DNA from: UBA8752 sp049610565
GTDB lineage: Bacteria; Bacteroidota; Bacteroidia; Flavobacteriales_D; Sanyastnellaceae
Assembly (NCBI GenBank): GCA_049610565.1
Contig: JBMYZR010000005.1
Span: 4,004-68,003, forward strand
Length of the DNA: 64,000 nt
Direction of reading: 5' to 3'
The notes below the pieces were generated by a model. It was not told where the DNA came from and ran no database searches. It saw only the letters and a list, made by a program, of their open reading frames with translations. This document shows positions 1 to 7,314 of this stretch, in pieces (within the stretch, counting starts at the first letter, position 1; every line of letters begins with the position of its first letter). A program made the position numbers and the translations under genes.

Positions 1-2
1 GC

Positions 3-689
3 GGCGTGCTCGATCCGGAGGTCATCCTGCAAAGCTTGGCGGCGTGGCTGGGCAATGAGGGCGTCGAATGGCGGCGGGAAGCCCTCGAGGTGCAGTCCAA
101 GGCCGTCCGGTGCGCACACGGCTGGGCCGAATTCGACCAGGTGGTCGTGACCACGGGGGCGTGGACCCGCCGTTGGGTCGATGTGCCCATGGAGGTCACG
201 CGTCAGCAGCTGGTCTATTTCGATGCCTCCGCCCTCGGGGAGCGGCTCCACCGCCTGCCGGTCTTCAGCGACCTCGGCAGTGGATTCTACGCCATCCCCA
301 CGGTGAAAGACGGCCGCATCAAGGTCGCCAACCACCATCCCGGTCCCGCCGGCCATCCCGATGGCGACGACCGCAAGGTCAGTGCGGACTTCAAGCAGAA
401 GGCCCGGGCCTTCTTGGCAGCCCACCTGCCGGAGCTCGCCGAGGCCCGCATCGATTGGGAATACGTCTGCTTCTACAGTGGCACCGCGGACCGGGACTTC
501 ATCCTCGACCGCACGCCGGACGGGCTCATTGTCGGTGCCGGATTCAGTGGACACGGCTTCAAATTCGGTCCGCTTATCGGCCGCCTTCTCGCCCAGATGG
601 CGCTGGGGGTACAACCCGAATTCGACGTGTCCCGGTTTGCGATGACCCGGGAGGCCCTGAAGGGAGAGCGGACCAAGCTGGCGGTCTGA
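3..689 (+). CDS. FAD-dependent oxidoreductase, sarcosine/N-methyl amino acid oxidase-like (5' truncated by window edge)
   Basis: This is the C-terminal part (228 residues) of a DAO-family flavoenzyme; the frame is open to the window edge, so the N-terminal FAD-binding Rossmann fold lies outside. The edge residues GVLDPE and the late GAGFSGHGFKFGP segment are typical of monomeric sarcosine oxidase and N-methyl amino acid oxidases, which demethylate secondary amines with release of H2O2. The Cys of YVCFYSGT (codon 468-470) sits where those enzymes carry the cysteine that bonds covalently to FAD. Substrate cannot be told from this fragment. It faces a convergent minus-strand operon ending at 725. 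Confidence 0.85.
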   Translation, partial: GVLDPEVILQSLAAWLGNEGVEWRREALEVQSKAVRCAHGWAEFDQVVVTTGAWTRRWVDVPMEVTRQQLVYFDASALGERLHRLPVFSDLGSGFYAIPTVKDGRIKVANHHPGPAGHPDGDDRKVSADFKQKARAFLAAHLPELAEARIDWEYVCFYSGTADRDFILDRTPDGLIVGAGFSGHGFKFGPLIGRLLAQMALGVQPEFDVSRFAMTREALKGERTKLAV

Positions 690-724
690 ACCGCCCTGCG
701 ATTCACAAGGAGGGGGGTGGGCGC

Positions 725-1003
725 TCAGGCGTCTGCCTTCTCCGCGCCTTCGCCGTCGTCCGCTGGAGTCACCTTGACCCAGAGCCGGGCGATCACGACC
801 ATCAGCAGCGTGAAGGCCACTGTGCAGACGGCCGCATAGCCGATGGTGCCTTCCGGCTCGTCCACCTGCATGCTGTCCTTGGCCAGCTGGGCCAACCGCA
901 TCCGCGCGTTGAAGATGATGAAGTGGCTGCCCCACGCCACCAGCGGAGCGAGGATGAGCCAGGCCCGAAACCAGGGCTCGTAAGGGCGGAGGCGCGGGCT
1001 CAT
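725..1003 (-). CDS. Small two-helix membrane protein of unknown function
   Basis: A 92-residue protein with hydrophobic segments at about residues 13-31 and 54-73, a short charged N-terminus and an acidic C-terminal tail. I do not recognise the family. The start is fixed by an ATGA overlap with the yggS stop (1000-1003), so it is the last gene of the serC-serA-DUF1015-yggS run and probably translationally coupled to yggS. An upstream in-frame ATG at 1102 lies deep inside yggS and is unlikely. A role in serine or PLP metabolism would be guesswork based only on position. Confidence 0.7.
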   Translation of the reverse strand: MSPRLRPYEPWFRAWLILAPLVAWGSHFIIFNARMRLAQLAKDSMQVDEPEGTIGYAAVCTVAFTLLMVVIARLWVKVTPADDGEGAEKADA

Positions 1004-1680
1004 CGGCTTCCGAAAATGGCGCTCCCGATGCGCACCATGGTGCTGCCTTCTTCCACTGCGATTCGCCAGTCTCCGCTCATGCCCATCGACAAGGTGTCCC
1101 ACCCCCGGCCGGTGCCCAGCGACTCGTACTGACGGCGCAAGCCTGCGAATTCCCGTCCCACCTGCGTGGCATCCGGAGAAAAGGTGGCCATGCCCATCAA
1201 CCCGGTGACGTCCACATGGGCCCAGTCGCCCGCATCCAGCCGGTCACACACGACCGGCAGGTCCTCTGCGCCGAAGCCGAACTTGGTTTGTTCCTCGGCG
1301 ATGTGCACTTGCAACAGAACGGGAATGCGCCGTCCTGCCGCCGCCGCCCGCTTGTCGATTTCATCGAGCAAGGACACCTGGTCCACGGCGTGGATCAAGC
1401 TCACGAACGGGGCGATATACTTGACCTTGTTGCGCTGCAGGGTGCCGATCTGGTGCCAATGCAGATCTGCATAATCCGAATGGTTCGGAGCGTCGGGGTG
1501 GGTGAGGGCTTCGTGTTTGCCCACCAGCTCCTGCACCCGGTTCTCTCCGAACACCCGGGCTCCGGCGGCATGGGCCGCGACCACGGCCTCGATCGGTTTG
1601 GTCTTGCTGACCGCCACCACGGTCACGTGGTCCGGGACAGCCTCGCGCACCGAGGTCCAAGCGGCTCCAATCTCCTGCAT
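1000..1680 (-). CDS. yggS: YggS/PROSC family pyridoxal-phosphate-binding protein
   Basis: A 226-residue, single-domain PLP carrier with the fold of the alanine racemase N-terminal barrel. The family keeps the cellular PLP pool and vitamin B6/amino acid balance in order and has no proven enzymatic turnover. The PLP lysine is Lys26 in VVAVSKTKP; GENRVQEL and the phosphate-binding SMGMSGDW...VRIGSAIFG region are present. Length is normal for the family. It lies 11 bp downstream of the DUF1015 gene and overlaps the next gene by ATGA. Just upstream of its ATG is TAACCTTTG (1686-1694), so a promoter of its own is possible. A 20-bp segment around its start (1674-1693) recurs exactly at 21295-21314. 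Confidence 0.92.
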   Translation of the reverse strand: MQEIGAAWTSVREAVPDHVTVVAVSKTKPIEAVVAAHAAGARVFGENRVQELVGKHEALTHPDAPNHSDYADLHWHQIGTLQRNKVKYIAPFVSLIHAVDQVSLLDEIDKRAAAAGRRIPVLLQVHIAEEQTKFGFGAEDLPVVCDRLDAGDWAHVDVTGLMGMATFSPDATQVGREFAGLRRQYESLGTGRGWDTLSMGMSGDWRIAVEEGSTMVRIGSAIFGSR

Positions 1681-1691
1681 GGGGGCAAAGG

Positions 1692-2876
1692 TTACTCTGC
1701 GGGACCGAAATCAAACAGGGCAAGTCCACTGCGCAACTTCGGAGCGATCCAGGTACTCTTCGGTGGCATGTGGCGCCCGGCATCGGCCACCGACTTCAGC
1801 CCGTCGAAATCGAGCGGCGGCAAGACGAACGCGAGGTCGCCCTCCTTCGCGGTCCACGCGGTCAGCTGATCGTCGGTCACGCACCGCAACCGTTTGTCCG
1901 TCCGGGGTTCGAGGATGCCGAACACCGGGCCAAGAACGCGGTCCTGCAACCATTCGGGCAGGGTCACATCGGAAGAGTCGGCGTCCACCACCAGCGTGCC
2001 GGACAGGGCGCCCCGCAACTGGATGCCGTGGGCTGCGGTCTCCCCGCCTTCGATCCAACGAACACCTTCCATGGCGTCGAATGCCGACTTGACCCGATTG
2101 GGCTCGAGCGCATGGCGGTCGAGGTTGACGATGCGGTGGTAGCCCCGGAAGACCAGCTGGTCGCCCGGAACGAGCAGGGCCATGAAATGCTGGGCCGCGG
2201 TGTGTTCGGGATGGGCGTCGGCCATGCGCAGGCTGGAGGCCACACGGTGGTGACCATCGGCGATGTAGACCGCATCCAACGCGTCCAGCGAAGACTCCAT
2301 ACTGCGGGCCGCATCGCCCACCACGCGCCACAGGGTGTGGCGAACCCCGTCGGCCGTGGTGAAGTCCATGTCGGGCCGGCCAGCCGTGGCCGATGCCGTC
2401 AGGGTTGCGATGTCCTGAGAAGGGGCATGGCCAAGCAGGGCCGGCTCAGCATTGAGGCCGACCTGGGCGAGGTAGTTGGCAAACAGGACTTCCCGGTCGC
2501 TGAGGGTGGACTCGTGGACTTTGATGCGGTCATCCCGCACAGCCTGCACCGGAACCAGGCCGACCAGGCCAGTCACGGTGCCCAGCGGGCTTTCCTGCCG
2601 CAAGGCGTAGTACGCGGCCTGGTCATCCCGCTCCAGCCAGCCCCGATCCACGAACGCCTCATAGGCTTCCCGAATTGGCTGCATGTCCGCGCCGTGTGGG
2701 GTCTGTTCACCCGACGGGTGGATGACGTGGAGGTAGCTGAACGGATTGCGGGCCAGCTTGTCCTTCAGCTCGTAATCGCTGTAGGTGACATAGCTCCGGG
2801 TGGCCACCAGATGCGCCTTGTCGGCCGGTGGCAACACCCCGCAGAAGGGCTTCAGGAGGGCGGGCTTCGTGGTCAT
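1692..2876 (-). CDS. DUF1015 family protein
   Basis: A 394-residue protein of the DUF1015 family (COG4198), full length, starting MTTKPALLKPFCGVLPP as members usually do. The segment YIADGHHRVASS is the family's best conserved motif and looks like a phosphoesterase or nucleotide-binding active site. The biochemical function is not established. It lies between serA and yggS on the same strand, 41 bp after serA and 11 bp before yggS. Linkage of this family to serA/serC is common in Bacteroidota and suggests a role in serine or one-carbon metabolism, which is inference. A GC-rich hairpin at 2891-2906 sits just before its start. Confidence 0.88.
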   Translation of the reverse strand: MTTKPALLKPFCGVLPPADKAHLVATRSYVTYSDYELKDKLARNPFSYLHVIHPSGEQTPHGADMQPIREAYEAFVDRGWLERDDQAAYYALRQESPLGTVTGLVGLVPVQAVRDDRIKVHESTLSDREVLFANYLAQVGLNAEPALLGHAPSQDIATLTASATAGRPDMDFTTADGVRHTLWRVVGDAARSMESSLDALDAVYIADGHHRVASSLRMADAHPEHTAAQHFMALLVPGDQLVFRGYHRIVNLDRHALEPNRVKSAFDAMEGVRWIEGGETAAHGIQLRGALSGTLVVDADSSDVTLPEWLQDRVLGPVFGILEPRTDKRLRCVTDDQLTAWTAKEGDLAFVLPPLDFDGLKSVADAGRHMPPKSTWIAPKLRSGLALFDFGPAE

Positions 2877-2890
2877 TGAACGCAGCGCCG

Positions 2891-2906
2891 CACCGGAGGA
2901 CCGGTG
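2891..2906. other. Intra-operon hairpin between serA and the DUF1015 gene
   Basis: A perfect 6-bp inverted repeat, CACCGG-AGGA-CCGGTG, lies in the 41-bp gap between serA and the DUF1015 gene. There is no T tract, so it is more likely a processing or mRNA-stability hairpin than a terminator. Confidence 0.4.
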
Positions 2907-2917
2907 GGGTGTTCGAA

Positions 2918-3883
2918 TTAACGCAATTCGAGGATGCGCTCGACGAGTTCGTCGCCGATGCGGTCCTGGGCTTCGAGGGTGGCGGCGCCGATGTGCGGCG
3001 TGAGGGCCAGGCCGTCCACTTGGAGCAGGGCCGGATCAGGCTTCGGCTCACCGACGAAGACGTCGAGGGCGGCCGCACGGAGGTGGCCGGAGGTGACGGC
3101 GGCGCTGACGGCGGCCTCATCGACCGTGCCGCCACGGGCGGTGTTCACCAGCATGGCGCCTTCCTTCATCGAGGCCACACCCGCGGCGTCGAGGACGGGA
3201 GAGCCGTCCGCCTGGGCGGGAACGTGGAACGTCACGGCGTCGGCTTGGGCGAGCATCTCGTCCATGCGGACCAGCGGAATCTCCACGGCAACCTCCTGGA
3301 CGTTTCCGCCGCCCAGTTGAATCTTGACGTTGACAGTGCGGGACGTGCCTTCGCGGTCGACCCCGATGACGTGCATGCCGCAACCCAGGGCGTACTCGGC
3401 CACGGAGGTGCCGATGCGGCCGAAGCCGACGATGCCGAGCGTCTTGCCGCGGAGCTCGATGCCCTTGGCGTACGCCTTCTTCAGCACCTTGAACTCCTCC
3501 GCGCCTCGCTCCGGCATGGCCGGGTAGCTGCGGTGCAGGGAGCGCGCCATGGCGAACAGGTGGGCCATGACCAGCTCGGCCACGCTCTGGGAACTGGCCG
3601 CGGGCGTGTTGAACACCACCTTGCCGGCCCCGCGGGCGTAGTCGACGTCGATGTTGTCCATGCCGACGCCACCGCGTCCGATGAAGCGGAGGTCCGGGCA
3701 GGCGTCGATGAGGTCCTGGCGGACCTTGGTGGCGCTGCGGACGAGGATGCCCGCGTAGCCTTCGCGGTTGAGGGTGTCGATGAGGTCGGCCTGCTCCACG
3801 TGGTCGGTGGAGACGGTGATGCCTTCCGCTTCGAGGGCGGCCTTGGCCTTGGCGGAGATGCCGTCGTTGGCGAGGACTTTCAT
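2918..3883 (-). CDS. serA: D-3-phosphoglycerate dehydrogenase (short form without ACT domain)
   Basis: A 321-residue NAD-dependent D-2-hydroxyacid dehydrogenase. It is assigned as 3-phosphoglycerate dehydrogenase, the first step of serine synthesis, because it sits 30 bp downstream of serC. The Rossmann motif GFGRIG is at residues 153-158, followed by Asp176 for NAD ribose. The catalytic set is Arg250 (NTARGG), Glu279 (DVFVGEP) and His297 (TPHIGA). There is no C-terminal ACT or ASB domain, so feedback by serine through that domain is not expected. The short form is usual in this phylum. Other hydroxyacid substrates cannot be excluded from sequence alone, but the operon makes SerA by far the best call. 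Confidence 0.93.
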   Translation of the reverse strand: MKVLANDGISAKAKAALEAEGITVSTDHVEQADLIDTLNREGYAGILVRSATKVRQDLIDACPDLRFIGRGGVGMDNIDVDYARGAGKVVFNTPAASSQSVAELVMAHLFAMARSLHRSYPAMPERGAEEFKVLKKAYAKGIELRGKTLGIVGFGRIGTSVAEYALGCGMHVIGVDREGTSRTVNVKIQLGGGNVQEVAVEIPLVRMDEMLAQADAVTFHVPAQADGSPVLDAAGVASMKEGAMLVNTARGGTVDEAAVSAAVTSGHLRAAALDVFVGEPKPDPALLQVDGLALTPHIGAATLEAQDRIGDELVERILELR

Positions 3884-3913
3884 GTCAATGGAGATGGAGG
3901 GGTGTGGATCAGA

Positions 3914-4999
3914 TCAACCGTGGGTCCGCTCGAACTCCTTCATGACGTCGACGAGGACCTCGACGCTGGAGAGGGGCAGGGCGTTGTACATGGAGGCGCG
4001 GAAGCCACCGACGGAACGGTGTCCCTTGATGCCGTTGATGCCGGCGGCAGCGCAGGCGTCGAGGAAGAGCGGGGTGTGGGCGTCATCGGCAGCAGTGAAC
4101 GTGGCGTTCATCACGCTGCGGGAGTCGGCCTGGGCGAACCCGTTGAAGAGGGGGTTGCGGTCGATTTCTCCGTAGAGGCAGGCGGCCTTGGCGGCGTTGC
4201 GCTTCTGCATTTCGGCCACACCGCCCTCGGCCTTGAGCCAACGGAGCGTGAGCATGCTCGTGTAGACGGCGAAGACCGGCGGGGTGTTGAACATGCTGTC
4301 CTTGTCGGCGTGGACGGCGAGGTCGAGGTAGCTCGGCAGGTCCTTGCCGTGCTGTCCAGCCTTGTTCTTGTCGTAGATGTAGAGCACGGTGCCGGCAGGG
4401 CCCATGTTCTTCTGTGCGCCGGCGTAGATGCAGGCGTACTTCTCGATGTCCACCGGCCGGGAGAAGATGTCCGAGCTCATGTCGGCCACCATCGGCGTGT
4501 CGATGGTCGGGTCCCCGGCGTACTGGGTGCCGAAAATGGTGTTGTTGGTCGTGATGTGGACCGCGCCTGCGCTGCTGGTGGCCGGCAGGGTCGGAATGCG
4601 GTCGAAGCCGGTGTCCTCGCTGGAGGTGATGGCTTGGGCGGACCCCATTTTCTGGGCCTCCTTCAGCGCCTTCTTCGCCCAGGTGCCGGTCACGGCGTAG
4701 TCCATGCTGCTGCCGTCCGGCGTGAAGTTCATCGCCGTGGTGAGGAAGCCGAGGCTGGCGCCGCCCTGCAGGAAGAGCACTTCGTAGTGGTCGGGCAGGT
4801 TCAACTCGCTCCGGACGAGGCTGCGCGCCTCCTCCATGACGTCGACAAAGGCCTTGCTCCGGTGGGAAATTTCAACCAGGCTCAGGCCCGATCCGTTGAG
4901 TTCGCGGACGGCATCGGAGGCCTGTTGCATCACCGACTGCGGCAGGATGCAGGGACCGGCGGAGAAGTTGTGGATGGTCTGGGTCGAGGTGGACATCAT
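3914..4999 (-). CDS. serC: Phosphoserine aminotransferase
   Basis: A 361-residue PLP-dependent class V aminotransferase that converts 3-phosphohydroxypyruvate to phosphoserine. The N-terminal NFSAGPCILP and EISHRSKAF motifs are diagnostic, and the PLP lysine is Lys197 in GAQKNMGPAG. Two adjacent ATG codons (4999 and 4996) are possible starts; an extension to a start at 5023 would add an untypical leader. It is the first gene of the operon serC-serA-DUF1015-yggS-small membrane protein. Upstream, CAACTTCG (5004-5011) is a weak -7-like box 4 nt before the ATG, and an inverted repeat ATTCCGT/ACGGAAT (5035-5041, 5070-5076) lies farther up. Confidence 0.95.
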   Translation of the reverse strand: MMSTSTQTIHNFSAGPCILPQSVMQQASDAVRELNGSGLSLVEISHRSKAFVDVMEEARSLVRSELNLPDHYEVLFLQGGASLGFLTTAMNFTPDGSSMDYAVTGTWAKKALKEAQKMGSAQAITSSEDTGFDRIPTLPATSSAGAVHITTNNTIFGTQYAGDPTIDTPMVADMSSDIFSRPVDIEKYACIYAGAQKNMGPAGTVLYIYDKNKAGQHGKDLPSYLDLAVHADKDSMFNTPPVFAVYTSMLTLRWLKAEGGVAEMQKRNAAKAACLYGEIDRNPLFNGFAQADSRSVMNATFTAADDAHTPLFLDACAAAGINGIKGHRSVGGFRASMYNALPLSSVEVLVDVMKEFERTHG

Positions 5000-5034
5000 G
5001 GTGCGAAGTTGCTGTGAAAACAACCGGGAGGGGG

Positions 5035-5076
5035 ATTCCGTTCAATTCGGGTTTGACCGCGTTTTCCACACGGAAT
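5035..5076. promoter_or_regulatory. Inverted repeat upstream of serC
   Basis: ATTCCGT (5035-5041) and ACGGAAT (5070-5076) form perfect 7-bp arms separated by 28 bp, in the 94-bp gap between serC and the DUF4476 gene. It could be an operator for the serine operon or the 3' structure of neither gene; there is no T tract. Low confidence. Confidence 0.25.
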
Positions 5077-5093
5077 GGATGCGTGTGTCGGGG

Positions 5094-5777
5094 TCAGTGG
5101 ACGGGCCGCTGTTGCTCCAACCATTGGAGGAATTCATCCTGATACCGGGTCGTGAAGAAGAGGCTGCTCAGGGAGGGAAGGGCATCGGGCGTGGTGAGGG
5201 TGGCGCTCTGCAGGAGCTTCAGCCGTCGGCCCTCGTCGTCGAATCCGTCCGCAAGGCGCCGCAGGGCGCGGGGCGTCAGGCAGTGGTCCTGCATCCACGC
5301 GGCGGCCAGGTCGAAGCGCCTCGATTCGAACGGCAACTCCGACAGGGATTCCATCAGGCGCTGCAGGTCCCGGTCCGAACTGGCGGGGAAGCACCCCGAC
5401 TGCAGCGGCGCCCACGAGGCCAGCAGTGTGTCGGTGGCGAGCTGCAGCCCCAGTCCCGCGCTGTCGAGGAAGAGGGAGAACGCCACGCTGTCGGTCCAGC
5501 GCGGCCAGGGGGCTTCGAGTTGGGCCTGCGCCGAATCCGCCTTGGCCCAGGCGACGAGGCCTCCGGTGCGGGGCAGGCGGCTCCACGTTGTGTCCAGGCC
5601 CGGAAGCGGAGCGCGGCCGTTCAGCCGCCAGTCGAGTGTGGCGTGGATGGAGTCGGCAGAGGCGATGACCCCGCCCTTGACCCACAGGCTGTCCGCGGAT
5701 TCCCCTTGCGCCAGGCCGGTCAGGGCACAGCATGCCGTGAGGCAGACGGGAAGAAGGGCGTGGAGCAGGCGGCGCAT
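5094..5777 (-). CDS. Exported DUF4476 domain protein
   Basis: A 227-residue protein with a signal peptide (residues 1 to about 23, ending GLAQ). The first half carries no motif I recognise. The second half (about residues 130-225) has the helical repeat pattern of DUF4476, with ESRRFDLAAAWMQDHCLTPRALRRL and a C-terminal QDEFLQWLEQQ. DUF4476 is a periplasmic or surface domain known almost only from Bacteroidota and has no assigned activity. It stands alone on the minus strand, with a -7-like box TAATTTCG (5785-5792) 7 nt before its ATG and a 28-bp gap to the flippase gene upstream. Confidence 0.82.
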   Translation of the reverse strand: MRRLLHALLPVCLTACCALTGLAQGESADSLWVKGGVIASADSIHATLDWRLNGRAPLPGLDTTWSRLPRTGGLVAWAKADSAQAQLEAPWPRWTDSVAFSLFLDSAGLGLQLATDTLLASWAPLQSGCFPASSDRDLQRLMESLSELPFESRRFDLAAAWMQDHCLTPRALRRLADGFDDEGRRLKLLQSATLTTPDALPSLSSLFFTTRYQDEFLQWLEQQRPVH

Positions 5778-5784
5778 GCGGCCG

Positions 5785-5792
5785 CGAAATTA
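5785..5792 (-). promoter_or_regulatory. Putative -7 element of the DUF4476 gene
   Basis: TAATTTCG on the minus strand matches the Bacteroidota -7 consensus TAnnTTTG at all but one position and ends 7 nt before the ATG at 5777, predicting a leader of a few nt at most. Confidence 0.45.
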
Positions 5793-5805
5793 CGGCGCAG
5801 TTCCC

Positions 5806-7314
5806 TCAGCGGTTCTCTTCCGGTGCCCAGCGGTTGCGGAGAGCGGCCAGCGGCACCCGGCCGGCGATCTGGGCGAGCAGGTCATAGGGGCCCACCCGGA
5901 AGGAGGCGGGGTGGAACCAAGCCAGGGCCAACACCGCTCCGCCCATCCCGGCGACCCCCATCAGGAAGTGCAGCGACCAGTGCGCTTCGCCGAAAAGCAA
6001 CAAGGCGGGCAGGGCGCCAATGCCAGCGGCGAAGGCGGCCTTGACACCCGGCGCCGAGAGCTTGAGCAGCATGCCCCACTCGAACCGGATGCGTTGGCGG
6101 GTCAGCAGGAGCATGGCCACCGATTGAACCGTGGTCGCCGCCACCATGCCGATGCACAGCGACGCCAGTCCGTCCGTGGCGCCCCACCACGCAGCGGCGC
6201 CGACCATGGCGCAGAACCCGGCCTTGATGACCGAGGCCGACACGATGGCATCGACGGCGCGGACCACCGCATCGCAGACCTTGATCCAGCTCCGGAACAG
6301 GATGCCCAGCACGAGGATGCGGGCGAACGGCACCACGCCGAGGAGTTTGGAGCCGACGAGGGTGAGGACCACGTCCTCCATGAAGAGCTCGAGCAGCAGA
6401 ACGCCGGGCAAGACGAGGGTGGTGACCACGTAGGTGCCGCCATAGAAGATGCTCCTCAGCCGTTCCTGTTCATCCTGAACCCCGCTCATCCCGCTGAACA
6501 GGACGCTGTCGGACAGCTTGCCCAGGACGGTGACGGGCGTGTTCATCAGGTAGACGCTCCGCTCGTAGAGGCCGACCACCGCGTCGCGGGCCGGCGGCAG
6601 CAACTTGTCGAGGACGAGCAGGTCGATCTTGGTGGCGGCGTAGTTCAGGAAATTGAAGGCGGTGCTGGCCACGCCGTACCGCAGCAGGGCGCCGGCTTCC
6701 CGCACGTGGGGGCGCAGGGAAACGCGGAGCCGGGTCCGCGCCCAGTAGTTGATGCCGAGCAGGCCGTTCTGGACGAGCAGGGCGCCGATGTAGGCGTACA
6801 CGCCCCAGCCTTCCGAGGCGGCCCAGATGCCGAAGACGCCCGTTCCCAGGCCCATGGCGATGAGCGAGGACCAGAAGAGGCTCCGGAAATCCATCCGGCG
6901 GATGAGGAGGGAGCGGGGGACGAGGGCGAGGGAGGCAATCAGGAAGCTGAAGGCGACCCAGCGCAGGACCGGCTCCATGTCGGGTTTGTCAAACCAATCC
7001 GCAATCGCCGGCGCACTGAAGTACACGGCGGCGCAGAAGGCCATGCCTTGGAAGAGGGAGAACCAGAACGCGGCCGAGACCTGGGGACGGCTGAGGCCCT
7101 TGCGTTGGATGAGGGAAGGGCCGACCCCGAGTTGGGCGAAGATTTCGAGGAGGCCGGCAAATCCGAGCACCACCCCGACGAGCCCCCATTCGGATTCGGT
7201 CAGGATTTCGCCCAGATAACGGACGAAGGCGAGTTGGATGAGAATCTGGACCCCGACGTTCAGGGTCTGCCATTGGACGGAGCGCGAGAAGGTGCCGTCC
7301 TGGCCTTGGCTCAT
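5806..7314 (-). CDS. Polysaccharide flippase (Wzx/MOP superfamily)
   Basis: A 502-residue integral membrane protein with about 12-14 hydrophobic segments, of the oligosaccharidyl-lipid flippase family within the MOP superfamily. Members move undecaprenyl-linked glycans across the inner membrane. The N-terminal GTFSRSVQWQTLNVGVQILIQL and conserved internal GL..IFAQLGVGPSLIQRK are typical of RfbX/WzxC-like members. The start codon overlaps the rny stop by ATGA (7311-7314), so it is the last gene of the coiled coil-zapA-rny run although functionally unrelated. Its substrate is unknown. Other glycan genes lie nearby (15.4, 37.5 and 42.2 kb) but not in the same operon. Confidence 0.88.
   Translation of the reverse strand: MSQGQDGTFSRSVQWQTLNVGVQILIQLAFVRYLGEILTESEWGLVGVVLGFAGLLEIFAQLGVGPSLIQRKGLSRPQVSAAFWFSLFQGMAFCAAVYFSAPAIADWFDKPDMEPVLRWVAFSFLIASLALVPRSLLIRRMDFRSLFWSSLIAMGLGTGVFGIWAASEGWGVYAYIGALLVQNGLLGINYWARTRLRVSLRPHVREAGALLRYGVASTAFNFLNYAATKIDLLVLDKLLPPARDAVVGLYERSVYLMNTPVTVLGKLSDSVLFSGMSGVQDEQERLRSIFYGGTYVVTTLVLPGVLLLELFMEDVVLTLVGSKLLGVVPFARILVLGILFRSWIKVCDAVVRAVDAIVSASVIKAGFCAMVGAAAWWGATDGLASLCIGMVAATTVQSVAMLLLTRQRIRFEWGMLLKLSAPGVKAAFAAGIGALPALLLFGEAHWSLHFLMGVAGMGGAVLALAWFHPASFRVGPYDLLAQIAGRVPLAALRNRWAPEENR

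Noticed and set aside
2828..5017. Long open frame on the plus strand opposite serA/serC
   Set aside because: It is the antisense shadow that high-GC codon bias creates opposite real genes; composition is Gly/Val/Asp-rich without any motif, whereas both minus-strand genes have full active sites.
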